Part shown: positions 35,347-47,600 of the stretch, in pieces | Layout of the letters: each line of letters begins with the position of its first letter | Numbering within the stretch: position 1 is the first letter of the stretch | Origin: Globisporangium splendens | Taxonomy: Eukaryota > Oomycota > Peronosporomycetes > Pythiales > Pythiaceae | DNA: 64,000 nt | Direction: 5' to 3' | Assembly (NCBI GenBank): GCA_006386115.1 | Contig: VFIW01000087.1 | Span: 62,001 to 126,000, forward strand | Made by a program: the position numbers and the translations under genes | The notes under the pieces: model-generated | Seen by the model: the letters and a program-made list of their open reading frames with translations, nothing else | Database searches by the model: none | Told to the model about the DNA's origin: nothing

Positions 35347-38300
35347 ATGACCAGCCGCAGTGGTCCTGGGAAGGCAGCAGCAGCGGATCCTCCGCCGCAG
35401 AGCAATTACCGTCTTGGTGGCGCGAACAGCAGCTCGGCTGCGATGACGCCGCCGCTGATTCCACGGAGCAACACCAGCAGTCGCGCGAACACACCGGTTC
35501 TCCACACGGCGACGCCAAATGCTGAGGGTGGCGACGACATGGGCAAGAAAAATCTCCCTGCGCATGTTGGCATTGGCGATGAGAATGTTACCGTGGTGCA
35601 TCCGAGAGAGCCAGTGGCGAAGATCCCAGACAGCGAAGAGCTACAATGCATGACGTGCGGGAAGCACGGGGATGTACCCGAGATGATGAAGTGCTGCAGC
35701 TGTGCGAATGCGTTCCACGCGCGGTGTGCGAACTTGCCGTCGGTGCCGGAAGAAGGCGCGTTTTTTTGTCGATGGTCGTGTTTCTCGAGTTTCCACAAAC
35801 GCAGAGCGCTGGGACCGAGAGAACTGAATGGCGATTTCTCAAAGCTCGCGGAGCAAATCCAGTCGGTGCTTCGCGATATCCCGCGATTGCAACGAGGTTC
35901 CGCCGAGCGCGATGCTTACAGCGGAGCGGAGCGAAAGCGAGCCCTGGGTCATTTAAATGGATACAGCCACCGAAGTTCACGTGCTGAGAATGTTGATGCC
36001 AACCATGTTGATCGCGATGCTGATGTGCGTGCAGGCGGACATTATGGTGCCGCAGATATGCAACGAGAAGACTTCAGCGGTCGACCTGTATGGAAGACAC
36101 GCACGAGCCGAAGTGCGTCTCGCTCGCCGTCTCGAGATTTTGATCGCTTTAGCAGCCATTCACGTCACTCACCTGCTCTAGGACAAGTGCCTAGTGCCCC
36201 AAATAGCCTGCGCAGTCTAAGCAGAGCGAGCAACGAAGCTGAGTACCCGTATCCTCGCAGTGAAAGTCAACGGAAACGCTCCAAGTTTGCTGTGGGAGAC
36301 ATGAGCTGTACGCATGAGAGGATTGGCGGCGTGGGACCGGTTCGGGGTTCGTCCATCAGCCCAGGACCCTTGCCTTCAGGACTCGCACCCGTCGCTGCCG
36401 GGTACTTGATCGATGGATCTCAGAAAGCACAAGTAGATCTGATTGCCCCTGCTGGTTCTCAACCGTTTACCCAGCTGCCCGTCTTATTTAATCAGCATGG
36501 TTCTTCTGGAGAACAGGCGACTCCTCCTCCCCCTCGGCTGCCTATGCTTCACACAGTTGGTGCACGATTCGATCAGGACAGCGTCCATATCAGGAAAGAT
36601 AGCGGGAATAAGTACGGCACTCGGTACGACGCTGCAGGTCTTGCTGCTGGGAAGTCAAGCGCTCGGATTGATGCAAGCGCCGGACTTTCATCTCGCAGTG
36701 GAGGGCGCTTCGATGATCGATACTCAGCTCGCGAGAATGTGCCATACACCCAGCGAGACGTTCCAGTTGCTGTTGCATCATCGAGCGAGAAGGCAGCTTC
36801 GACCTCTTCTTCGCGTGCGGCTTCGCCGAAACCACTCAACATCCCGTGGCTCAATCCCTCGGGCTTCCCAGTCGAGTTATATGAACGGTTCAAGTGTCAG
36901 ACGGACGACTTAAATCGCGTATTTCGAATCGACCTGACGCCAGCATTTGTGGATAAGCGGCATCAACTGCATCAATCCGAGATTGCTTTCTTCTTCAGGT
37001 ACTGTGCGTGTGCACCACACCTGTGTTGGTTGTTCCTATTGGTTTGACTTTGTTGACGACCTTGTTCTCAATTGCTCTAGGTGCTTTGAGTCTGCAGATG
37101 TGACACTCATCGTGAAGGGGATGGCGAGCGAACTCAATCAGTATATTTGGGTGTGGCCGTTTATTCTGGAGAGCTGTGGGAGTGAAGCCTATTTCACGTT
37201 TGATCACTTTCAGTACAAGAAAACTGGAGACGCAGGTCCAGCGCTCGAGTACGTCGGCGAGCTGAAGCTCTCGATGAGAGACTACAATGCATACCTCGAG
37301 AAATATTTATCCAGCGCTTCAGGGAACGAAGCGATCATGTTGGAAGACCACGCAAAGAAAGAACCACTGACTCTTTTGGCTGGGAATAATGTGATCGTGC
37401 TCAACACACTGGTCCTCGCCAAAAGCTGCACCAAGGTATGCATCGCAATCTCTTTGCTGTCAGTTATTTATTGTGCGACTCCCGTTCTCACCACCAACTC
37501 CTGTTTCGCTCTGTAGTTGTATCACGATCTCAAAAATTCGTTCCAATGGGATGTGTTTGCTGGCGGAATCCATTGCTTACTCCAGTATCTCCCAGATCGT
37601 TGCCGCAACGAAAAGTTCTCAAGTCCTCTCTTCCATTTCACGTTCCCAGGCGCAAGAGGCACTCTGTGTGACCCTGGCAATGGGACAACAGACACATCAT
37701 ACCAAGTGCGTGAGCTGAAGGAGGAGGAGGTGTGCTATAGGCATACATGCGTATGGAGTACTGAGCCTTTTCTTTTGTATGCACTCTAGGTTCTTGTCGG
37801 ATGCCTAGAGTTGGTGATTTTTGAGCGCATGGAGCCAAGACATCGCGATGAGTTCAACCGAATTCTTCGTCGAGCAGGGTACCACGCTGAGAAAAAGCCA
37901 ATGCTGCTCGAGTCTCATCTTCATGCATTAAGGTACGACGTGCAGTCAGCCTCATATTAAGGATACACTTGTGAAATACGAAAACACTGAACACGTTTTG
38001 TGTGTTTGGCAGCTCGGCAGGGTTCATGTGGACGTCAGTAAAGGTGAATGATGGAGAGTTTGTTCACATCAACAAGGTACGAGGACATCATTTTGGAGTG
38101 TGAGGGAAGGCAAAAATGGTTTGGATGGACTGCATGTAGCTAATATCGGCGTGATCTCTAGGGTCGAATGCATTTCTGGCGAGTGGTCCCCAAAACGGCT
38201 TCTGTCCATGCGGCTGCGATTGAACCATGCGTGTTCCTGTCGTGGGAATGGGTCTATCAAGGCGTCTCGCAGCGTGGCATCTCCAACGAATGCTGGGTAT

Positions 38301-39437
38301 ATGTTTGCTTCCTTTGTTTATCATCACTATCGTACTGTTTTTGGAAATGCTCACACGATATTTGTGATTCATGTGAATGTTTGTAGTTTGCCATGAAGAA
38401 TGCAAGTTTATGGTCTGGCGGCTGGGCGTTTGATCCACGACGAGCAATCGTTGAATCTGCAAAGGTGGGTGAATGTGCTATTCATTGTTCATATTGCAGA
38501 GTGCGCTGTTGCTGAACCATTATCCCAATTGGATTTTTTTATCGTTCAGACCGGTGTCGCGATCGTTCGAACAGGGAGGTTCTTAGCAACGGGTCCAGGC
38601 GGATTATCGCAGCTTTTGTCGTTCTCGCGTGCTGCTGCAGTCGACGAAGAGGTGGTGAACCAAAAGCAAATGCAGATGGTGCTGTTCCTTGAGTCCATCT
38701 ACCCGTGTCTCGAAGCGATCGTGGCCGACGAATATGAACTCGGCTTAACGAAAGACGATACCGAGCTGTTTGCCAAGCACTCTGGCAGCGAGACGATGTG
38801 GAAACTCGTAGACGCGGACTTGACGGGGAGCGCGTCGCGCAACGTGAACGACATCAGCGCCTACGAGTGCGGGATCTGCGGACTCGAGCTCACGAACATC
38901 TATAAACAATGCCTCGGCTGCACGGCGTACGCCAGCAAACGCCGCCCGAACGTGAGCTACGCGTCGTTCCGCATGTGTCTCCGCTGCCACGCGCACCCGA
39001 AGCACCACCACTTCAAGTCGCGAGCGATCCACGGCTACTACGGCCAGCTACTGAGCTCCGAGGGCCACACGGGGTCGCCGCCGTCCATGACCGAGCGCGG
39101 ATACTTGGAATGCCGCTGCACGATCTCTCGCCCGTGCGACTTTTGCGGTGGCTGCCAGGCGTGCAGCTGTGTGTGCCACACGCGGTTCCAGACGCGCTTC
39201 CGCTTCCTGACGCCTGGTACGTTGTTGTCGCATGTTTGCTTTCAATTGTTGGGTTTTACGGCTTTGTTAGGAGGCATTGTGGAGGCACGCGTTTCTGACG
39301 CGAGAGTGGCGTATGCTTGACGACTAACCCGTTTCCGTGTGCTGCTTGTGCTTTGTGCGTCGTACACAGAGGGCTTGAACCAGCTGCGCTTGGACGTGGA
39401 CGAAGTGATCAAGCTGCACAAGCAGACCGCCCATTAA
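35347..39437 (+). CDS. PHD-finger and JmjC-like chromatin protein
   Basis: Nine exons: 35347-36998, 37081-37435, 37517-37705, 37790-37932, 38013-38076, 38162-38296, 38387-38464, 38550-39216 and 39370-39437. All phases agree and give 1116 residues. A PHD finger lies at about 101-145 (CMTCGKHG..MMKCCSCANAFHARC..FFCRWSC). A long Ser/Arg/Gly-rich disordered region follows. Residues about 530-870 look JmjC-like: YIWVWPFILESCGSEAYF, a DVFAGGIHCLLQYLP block, then GEFVHINKGRMHFWRV and EPCVFLSWEWV. The HINKGR and C..L.W.W blocks resemble the C-terminal part of JmjC folds, but I could not place a clear HxD/E iron site, so demethylase activity is uncertain. A Cys/His-rich zinc cluster sits at about 985-1085 (YECGICGLELTNIYKQCLGC, CLRCHAHPKHHH, CRCTISRPCDFCGGCQACSCVCH). 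Probable nuclear histone reader, possibly an eraser. Confidence 0.75.
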
Positions 39438-39914
39438 ATACACGAACGACAGTGATTCTTGCACGGAGAGATTATCCCAACGGTTTGTATTCATTCCGGT
39501 TGGCAGGATGCGTGCGCATGATGGCATGTGTCAAACACATATAGGGGAGCGCAGAGAATAATGCTGACACACACACAGTCGAACACATACTGAAACAGAT
39601 TGAGAACTGCACGCGGCCATTGCGCCAATGCGAGAATCGTAAACACGCGCCATGCAACCTCGAACGAATGTTGAAGACCGTCGCAAACTGCCGCCCGAAT
39701 TATAAAATGTACCCACAGGACACGCAACACGCAGAAAGAGAACGGAGGATGGACGGACTCCATGGGGTTCACTTTGTGCGCGCGCCTGGTCTGTGGTTGG
39801 ACTTGCGGAAAGCGTGGAATGACCCGACGGATCTTTCTTCTTCTTCTTCTCTCGTAGTGTCGAATGGATTCGCGCTCAACTGCAACTTGCCTTTTGCGCT
39901 TTTGCCGATTGCAA

Positions 39915-39946
39915 ACACATCGTGAAGATAACACATCGTAAAGATA
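39915..39946. repeat. 16-nt tandem duplication
   Basis: Two adjacent copies of ACACATCGTGAAGATA, the second with one G-to-A change, followed by a short CA-rich run. Confidence 0.85.
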
Positions 39947-41188
39947 ACACACGCACACACACGTGCGCATTTTCCGTTGGAATGTGTCAATGCAGTCACG
40001 AACTGGAAAACTCGGTGACTTGCATAAATTGATCGAGTTTGTAGCATTGTCAGAGAAGCGCATAATATAAAATAGTGAAGGTCTGAGCCTTCCAACACAT
40101 ATCGACTATTCCTAACCCTCTCTAAAACGTTTGTCTATTTACTCGTTTTGAAAAGGAAATTGTGTGTGAAAGGGGTTTCCTACTGCAGTGGAGCACAATT
40201 GTAAAAATGCTGGCTCAAAATGTGCTTGGAACCGTTTCTTTCCTCTTTTCCCGCGTTTTGTCGTTTGGACGGCAGGCTTGAAGTTCAACATTAGCTATTG
40301 GCCGCCGACCTTTTATATCGTGCGCGCGCGTGATGATGATGATGCACCGACTTAGAAGCTGATGCATTTGTCTGTCACGCACCATTTCATAGAGGTCAAC
40401 AAAAGAGCAAAAACAGTACAAGTGACGAGGCAGTGGATTTTTCTGTTTTAAATCAGTGCTCACGAAGTCGGTTCGAGAAAAACGAACAGCGATGTCTAGG
40501 ATCATCGAAGGCTTTCGTTGATTCGTCTGACTGCAACACTGAGTTAAGTGGGTTTACTGTCACACGGCGCATTTACTGGATCCTTTAAATCCGTACACAC
40601 AAATGAGGGGATAGAAAGATTCATGCGAGCATAAGATCTGAGCATGATGTGTGCGGCAACTCAACAGCCAGTTTTAACAGCCAGCCGACAGAAACGCAGG
40701 GGAGAAGAACGGCACCAGGCACCAACGTGGGAACAAATGATGGGCTTTTGCTTCTTATGACAGACTCACACACACAAAGACATGCGCAGTGGGTTTGTGT
40801 GTGAAATGCAAGATCGCTGTCTCCATGCAGCACAGCAGAACAGGACCCTGTTTGACTGGACTTGCAACCTTCTCGCACCCAACAAAAGCGAAGTTGTGGA
40901 AAAAGTGTATGCACAGCCAAAAATTAACCGCAAAGTAGTGGCTCAGTTTTATAATCTGTTAAACTTTATCCTAATTTTGCGTCCATCGTGTCTCAGCTTG
41001 GCGCTTTTTCCTGTTTTTTTCGTGGAAGCCGCTTCGTGCGGTATACTCAGATCCATACAACCTGTTTTAAGCGAAGACGGGGCTGGGGGATGGCGTGCTG
41101 GCGACGACCGCGGACGTGGACGAATGAGCGCGCTTCCCACAGGTCAGGGCGGCTGCGTCATCCCTTCTCCAGTACGGTACTCCTCTAC

Positions 41189-41211
41189 CTACTGTACCCT
41201 AAGTACAGTAG
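41189..41211. repeat. Perfect 9-bp inverted repeat, 5-nt spacer
   Basis: Arm CTACTGTAC, spacer CCTAA, then the exact complementary arm. It lies 255 bp upstream of the orphan gene ATG at 41466, next to a second small palindrome (GTACGGTAC, 41172-41180). Could be a dimeric transcription-factor site; this is inference only. Confidence 0.8.
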
Positions 41212-41465
41212 TGGCGCTGCCTCCCTCAGCCAGATGACTGGCCCTACTGGTCGGCAGTGGCGTCGGCGGCTGAAAATGCGCGGCGGTCAAGCACGCATTT
41301 GCTCACTTGGCGTCGACGCCTCGAGTGAAAAAAGGAACGTATCGTTAGCTCCGCCGTGCCCAACCATAAAGTCGCTCAGCCCCGCCCCGAGCGCTCTCCG
41401 CTGCGGCCCGCCGCCTCCCCAATAGCTCCGTCTATTGTCTCCTATTTATTCTGTTGATTCCCAAG

Positions 41466-42188
41466 ATGCGCCGCAACTACGGCTCGCTGAACCTCGCAGC
41501 GCTGGATCTCCACCATGCGTCGGGTGCGACAGTCGACCCGAGCTTCCACGACGCGGCGCTGCTGACGCACGAGCTCGCGCACCTCGAGATGGTCGACCAT
41601 GACGACTGCGCGTCGTCCGTCGGCTTCCCCATGGAAAGCTTGGTCGCGATGATGGAAGGAAACGACGACGTGAATGCGGACGTCGACGCGCTGTCGCCAC
41701 CGCTGCGCCGGAAACGAAGCCTCTCGGAACACGGGCTGCACGCCGAGATCCGCGCAGCGTCCTCCATGTCCACGAGCTGCAGTATTCCCATCTCCAGTCC
41801 CAGCACGACCGTCGCGACGACACCCACATCAGCGGCGGTGGCCGTCGCACCCAAGCACAGCAACAGCTACACTGCCGCAGCGCCAGTATACCAGCACCAG
41901 ATCGCGCTGGACCTGCCGCCGCGACTGGTAGAGCAGCACCACGTCGAGCTCAACGCGCTGCGGTGTCTCAGTCTCAAGATGATGCTGTCGGCGTCGTCCG
42001 CGTCCACATCGTCCTCTACAAGCAGCGGCAACGTGATCACTGTGGTGCCGCAGCCGTCGACGTCGATGCCCAAGATGAACTCGTTCGAGTTCGACATGGG
42101 CTGCCAGCCGCAGAGCGAGCGCGTGAAGACGTCGCTGCTCGCGACGCGCCGTGGCTCGCTGCCGCGCAACATGATCCAGAGCGTGTAA
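41466..42188 (+). CDS. Ser/Ala/Thr-rich orphan protein
   Basis: Uninterrupted 240-residue ORF with high GC and strong third-position bias. The start is MRRNYGSLNLAALDL. I recognise no domain. Visible features: an acidic/His N-terminal third (HELAHLEMVDHDDC), a basic RRKRSLSEHGLHAEIR site that could be a nuclear localisation or kinase site, low-complexity Ser/Thr/Ala runs, LVEQHHVELNALRCLSLKMML as the only helix-like segment, and a C-terminal ATRRGSLPRNMIQSV with RRxS phosphosite-like patterns (RRKRSLS, TRRGSL). Long opposite-strand ORFs here are GC shadows. Its role is unknown; composition suggests a regulatory, intrinsically disordered protein. Confidence 0.65.
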   Translation: MRRNYGSLNLAALDLHHASGATVDPSFHDAALLTHELAHLEMVDHDDCASSVGFPMESLVAMMEGNDDVNADVDALSPPLRRKRSLSEHGLHAEIRAASSMSTSCSIPISSPSTTVATTPTSAAVAVAPKHSNSYTAAAPVYQHQIALDLPPRLVEQHHVELNALRCLSLKMMLSASSASTSSSTSSGNVITVVPQPSTSMPKMNSFEFDMGCQPQSERVKTSLLATRRGSLPRNMIQSV

Positions 42189-42368
42189 AGCGCCTCTTTC
42201 GAGTGATTGAACGGGGGCTGCTCTCTCTCCATCTCTTCAACACACAGGCACACTTGGTATATTTAGATATTTTTTTTTTTTATAAAGTAAAGGTGACTCG
42301 TACATGTTCGTGTGCAGTGAGTGATAATAAGAATGTACAGAAAGGAAGGAGAACAAAGAGAGACATAA

Positions 42369-42382
42369 AGAGAGAGAGAGAG
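42369..42382. repeat. (AG)n microsatellite
   Basis: Seven AG units downstream of the orphan gene, 88 bp after a T11 run. Confidence 0.9.
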
Positions 42383-43064
42383 CCACATATCGTATCGACA
42401 CACCATCACGTGAATTTAATACCTACAACTAAACTATTAGAACCAACGGTACGCACTGGACAAAGCGTTTAAGAATGCTGGTGCTTTTATATCATTTAAG
42501 TGCTCGTTCAAGCGCGCGCTCTGCATTATGGTGACGCGGCATATGTCTGCGCCGTCAAATGCCATTTGGTAACGGAACTACTAACGCCATTCGGGCACTG
42601 TGGAAAGCGCACCGCATTGGATCCAAGTTCCATTTTCCGCGCAGATTCTGCGAACCCGCAGCGCAAGATTCACATGAGCGTGGAGATGAACAGTCTGTTC
42701 TGGTACTGACGAACCCCCATAAATGCATACCTTTGACTATTGAGCAATATTGTGTAGATAGAATATACAGAAGCAAAGTAGAATTATCTTTTGAAGGTGC
42801 CAGAACCTTCATATCTGGATGCAATGCACTGCTCTGATAATACTAAAACCTTTCACAGTTGATATACATCAGGTGGTTCCCTGTGTCAGCATCAAATGAA
42901 CCACCGCTGAGTTGGAGATCATTCATAGCGAAGAGCCACGCACGCACGCACGTGCGCGTGTGTCTTCATGCAAGTTGAGGTTGCAGTTGAACGCGAAACG
43001 CGATCTTTGGTGTGTTTTTCGGTTCTTCATGCAGTCGTGTCTGTCTGTGTCTGTCTCAGTGGCG

Positions 43065-43084
43065 CTGACTGACTGACTGACTGA
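43065..43084. repeat. (CTGA)5 tandem repeat
   Basis: Five perfect units ending 22 bp before the start codon of the UBA5-like gene, hence probably in its 5' leader. Confidence 0.9.
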
Positions 43085-43106
43085 CGCCTGCATCTTCAAG
43101 TTGGGG

Positions 43107-44365
43107 ATGGACCATGATGTGTTCTGCGATGATGGACCGTCGATCTCGCAGCTCCAGGCGGCCGTCAAGGCGCTCGAAGAGTACGTGCACCAGATCGTCC
43201 CACCCGCGGGTCGGAATGTCGGCAAGAATGAGGACAACAATGACGACGACGACGATAAAGAGCGCGGCGCGAAGATCCGCCGCATGAAGGAGCGCACGAC
43301 AACCACGAGGCAGCGCACGACGCGCAAGTTCCCGACGCCGTCGCTCGTGCATCTGTTCAGTCGGCAGGACTTTGCGCGCTCAAAATGGCGCGATTTAGCG
43401 CGCGCGCACGTCGCGATCTACGGACTTGGCGGCGTCGGCGCGCTGGTCGCCGAGTCGCTCGTTCGCTCGGGGATTGGCAAGATCCTGCTCATCGACCACG
43501 CGCGCGTCGAGATGAGCGCCATTGGCGAGATGGCGTTCTACCCGGACGAAGTGGGCTTCTCGCGCACGCAGGCACTGCGGCTGCACCTGCAGAGCATCTC
43601 GAGGACCGACGCGAGCACGTGCGTCGAGTCGTTCAGCGCAGATTTGTCCAAGGACGCCGACCTCGTGGAGCTCAAGAAGCGGCTCAAGGTGAGCAGCGTC
43701 GGCGTCAACAGCACCAGCGTCGTCTACAGCCACAGTCACCCGCATACTTCCAACACTAACGATGCCACGTCCTCGTCGTTCTCGTCATCAGCGCATGACA
43801 GCGAAGCGCTCGGTCTCTTTGAGGCGCTGACGCTGAAGCGGCCCTATGATGCGATCATTTGCTGCGCCGCCGATGAACAGGCGAAGTTCCGCTTAAACGA
43901 GATCTGTCTGCAGCTCAGTCTGCCGCTGTTGGGCGTCGACATCCCACCCAGCAACGCCAAAGTGAGCATCCGCGCCGTGCTGCCTGGCCACACGTGCTGC
44001 CTCGTGTGCATTCGCCAACACGAGGAAGCGACGCACACGTTTACCCCCATGGACCAAGTGGCGCGCTCGATCGCACGCGCATTCCCAGCGTCCTTACCAC
44101 ATGTCGAAGCCATCGCTGCGGGGCTTCTCGCGCAAAGTGTGGTCAAGTAAGTGCTACTGCAAACATACCCACAGTGCTGGGACTGATGACATGCCTTGCA
44201 CATTTGGACAGGTTCTTGCTGGATCTGGGCAAATTTGTACCGTTCTACGTCGTCGATATGCTCACGTTCGAGATCGAATCGTATTCGTTCCCGCCGAACC
44301 GGAATTGCCCAAACACTTTCTGCATCGAGCGTCAAAACGAAGAGCAAAACACGCCAGCAAATTAG
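43107..44365 (+). CDS. UBA5-like E1 (UFM1-activating family) lacking the catalytic cysteine
   Basis: Exons 43107-44146 and 44212-44365 give 397 residues. UBA5 features: nucleotide-binding YGLGGVG (105-111), SGIGKILLIDHARVE, AIICCAADEQAKFRLN, zinc ligands CLVC (Cys 298, 301) and NCPNTFC (Cys 379, 384), and the ASLP..EAIAAGLLAQSVVKFLLDLG block. Human UBA5 has GVCAASLP with catalytic Cys250; here the segment reads RAFPASLP, with Phe (about 326) in its place. The CVDNFEAR segment (Mg/ATP Asp) reads CAADEQAK, and the Asn-Arg after VELAN is also absent. The C-terminal UFM1- and UFC1-binding tail is missing and a charged N-terminal extension of about 90 residues is present. So it probably binds nucleotide poorly and cannot form the thioester. 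It may be a regulatory pseudo-E1. MoeB/ThiF-type E1s fit less well. Confidence 0.78.
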
Positions 44366-44687
44366 AACCTATCCGGATAGCATCATGCAAAATGGCACAA
44401 ACAATTCGCAAAATGTGTGAGTACTGGTATAAGGTATTATACAGCTGCATTTTGGCATCGTCAAAATGAGTCTGGCATTAATTTTAAGAATTCGAGTTCA
44501 TCAACAAATACAAGACCGAACTTCCAACCTTATTTTTTGGAGATTTGCGAATCGATGCACTTGCGAATAGTTCCGGATAATCGGTGCATTAAAGTCCGCA
44601 GTATACCCATTGTGACTCGTTATAATTTTGGAGAATTGCTCCCCCCAAATTCCCCATTGCCAAAAAGACCGCAACAACTAAGAGAGG
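44366..44687. other. Intergenic / INTS8 promoter region
   Basis: AT-rich 322 bp between two plus-strand genes. No gene or repeat seen. Confidence 0.5.
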
Positions 44688-47600
44688 ATGTCGCTCATGC
44701 CCGGGTCGCCGCGGCCGGTGCCGCGCGAGGACGACGACGGCGTGTACCGCTCTATCTTCCAGCAGCCGCTGATCGAGATCCCGCCTGCAGCCCCGTCCTA
44801 CGCGTGGTTCGAGTTCCTGCTGCACCCGGACGCGCTCCAGCGACACGTACGTGATGCAATGAGCGTTTCGAGTTTTCATAAGCTGGTAGATCTGATCATT
44901 CAATCCTCCTTGTGTCCCTGAATTTGAACGGCTCTGTAGCTGGCGGCGCTGCGCAAGCAGAATGCTGCGGGCGCACACAGTGCGACGTCTGCGATCGAAC
45001 TCGTGCGCGAGTTTCTCGACCAGGCACAACTGGTCGCCGACGAAGGCAACATCCGAAACAATCGGTACAAGGCGCTGCAACTTGTCGCTGCCCAGGTATG
45101 CTCTCCTTTTTGGCATTCGACTCTCTTCACAAGCGTAAACGAGCTGTGTCGTTAACTGTGTCGGATGTTCTTGTCGCGTATGTGAACTAGGTCGTGCTAC
45201 AAATGAAATTGACGCTGTCCGCGATCGAAAAGGCGCTGCCGTTGCATTTCCAGCGATTGCTGGTCGACGGCATCGTGGATTTTGCGGAATCGCGTGAACC
45301 TCGGAACGAATTCACGAAGGATATCACGCTGGAACCCTACGAAGCACATCTGCTGCACAACCGGTGGACTTTGCGCGCGATGGTGAGCCAGTCGCAGAGT
45401 GGGTACCTCACGTCCAGCACGCGAAACGAAGCCGACGAGATCATGACGGGGTTCCAGATGGCGCTCGCGGATCTAATGCCCAGCCATATCCAGATCGCGC
45501 AGAATATCCAGGCGACTCTGGTCGACGAAGACAAGCGGAAGCTGCCCAAGCAAACCCAACTTGATGCGTTCTACGACCTCGGCGTGTATTTTTTCAGCTT
45601 TAACGGATACGAGAAAGCGTACGAGTGCTTTAGCCGTGCAAGTGAGCTTGTGGAAGACTTCAGCGACGCAGTTGCGCTGACGGAGGAGGAGAAAGATTCC
45701 CTTGAAGCGTACTTGGCAGCGTGCGAAGCCGTTTTGGAGTCGCGGTCGATGGTCGAGGGAGATACGATCTCAAAGTCACTGAAAGCTCAACTCGAGCTGG
45801 CGTGGGAGACCAAGGACTGGGAGAAGGTTGTCGAACTGCTGCAAGCCGACATGGTCGCGTATGAGCTCACTCGCTTCCCACCAGGGTACCGTCACGCACT
45901 CGAGCAGCGTGCGCTTCGCCTGCTTCGGTTGCAAAATGGTGCTCTCGGTCGCGATGAGGTTGCACTGACAAAGTTGCGTTGCTTGTACAAGCGGATCGCG
46001 CTCGGAAACGCCATTTTCCAGCTTGTGCAAGCAGACGATCAGGATGACTTGATTTCGATGGAGACTTGCGTCTGCTGCATCTTCCGTTTGCTGCAGGAAG
46101 AGATTTACCAATCGTCTACTCCGCTGCAAGGATCAAAGGTAGCCGCCAGCAGCCAGTCGTCAACCAATCTGTTCAGCGACTTGGCTGAGTTCGTGTTGAA
46201 TGCGATTGGATTCCTCTACCCAAGTGTGGCCAAACGACAACAAACGCGTCTGCAGCAGGTTCTTGTTCGTCTGGTGTCCAACTTCAAGGCAATTCCGTCG
46301 CTCAATGGCGCGAAGGAGCTGTTGACACGATGCGAGGTCTCTGAAGCTGATTTGGGACTCCATCTGCCGAGCGCAGACTTAGCAGATACTTTCTCCATGG
46401 AATCACACTTGCAAGCGTCGGTGGCAAGACAGCGGATGCACTTCCGATTAACCTCGGACTTGAACAGCTTGTTTGCATTTGAGCGGACGAGCGACAGAGA
46501 CGCGTTTATTGGCCTTTTGCGCAACGAGTTTTCGTTCCTAAGTGCTGAGACTGCGAGCCTCGCTGCCTTGGATGAAGATGACAAACGTGGCAAATGGAAG
46601 AACCTGATCACGTTTTGCATGCTCCACAGCTGCTGGGACGCATTGACCCATTGGAAGTCGATTGCAAAGGAAAACTCGCTTTTGCACCGACAGCTCGAGT
46701 TTGCTGTCGGGTGCGGAGCTCTCATGCAATATTTGAGCTCGCTAGAAGGCACTCACGAGAGTGGAAAAGCCGAGTTCTCCATTGTGGCGAGCAACAAGTT
46801 GGTGGCAGACATTCTACTGAAGCGCAAACAAGTATTGGACGCTGTTGCAAGTGATCGTGAAGCTGTGGACGAAGACGCGGAAGCCCTCCAGCTCCTGATT
46901 GATCTGCCCTTGTGGATCTTAGAGACACTTGTTTGCATCTCAGCGGGTCTGCTTCAGCGAGCGTATATGCGCAACATCTGTGACTATCGGATCTCGTTCG
47001 AACTGACTCCGTATGGTGATTTGGCATTTCTACAAGCGTTCGCCACCGAGACCCCAAAGAAGAAAAGTGCAGCTGAGGAAGAAGCCAAGGAGTCAGCGAA
47101 TTCAAGCACCGGGGGCAACTTTATGACTGCACCGTTCATCAAGAGCTTCCAGGCAGATCTCGTGGCGCTCCACAGCAGCGGTCTCAACTGCCTGCTTACA
47201 AGATGCTCACGCGAGCCCAGATGGCACTGCGCCAAGGCCGATCTTTCGCTCAATCCAATTGTGAAGCAGAAATTGTCATCGACGTCCGGTACGCTCTCAA
47301 TCATTTTGTCTCGAATTTTGTCCAATTGCTCTAATCTGACCTCGCCATATATATTTGTGTGTGTGTGTGTGTGTGTGGACAGATCCTCATGCGGCTTTGA
47401 AAGGATACCTAGTAGCTGCATCGCTGGCAACGAACTTCTTCTCCGACATGACGTCCGTCGTCGACATCATTGACCAGAGCTCTCTCGTTCGATTGGTACG
47501 CACACATTTCTGCTCCATAGTGATCATGCAGTCCTTGGTTGGTCAACTAATTGCTTGCGTTGCATGCAGAGCCAATGCCTCGTGAAAGTCGGCGCGCACG

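Larger units (their letters stand above)
39438..41465. other. 2 kb intergenic region
   Basis: Only short ORFs on both strands, none with a domain. CA-rich and AT-rich toward the left. The last 400 bp are GC-rich and probably form the promoter of the orphan gene at 41466. Contains a short tandem duplication and an inverted repeat listed separately. Confidence 0.5.
42189..43106. other. Intergenic region with several microsatellites
   Basis: Contains a T11 run (42271-42281), (AG)7 at 42369-42382, a CACG-type repeat at about 42936-42952 and (CTGA)5 at 43065-43084. No gene is supported. Confidence 0.5.
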
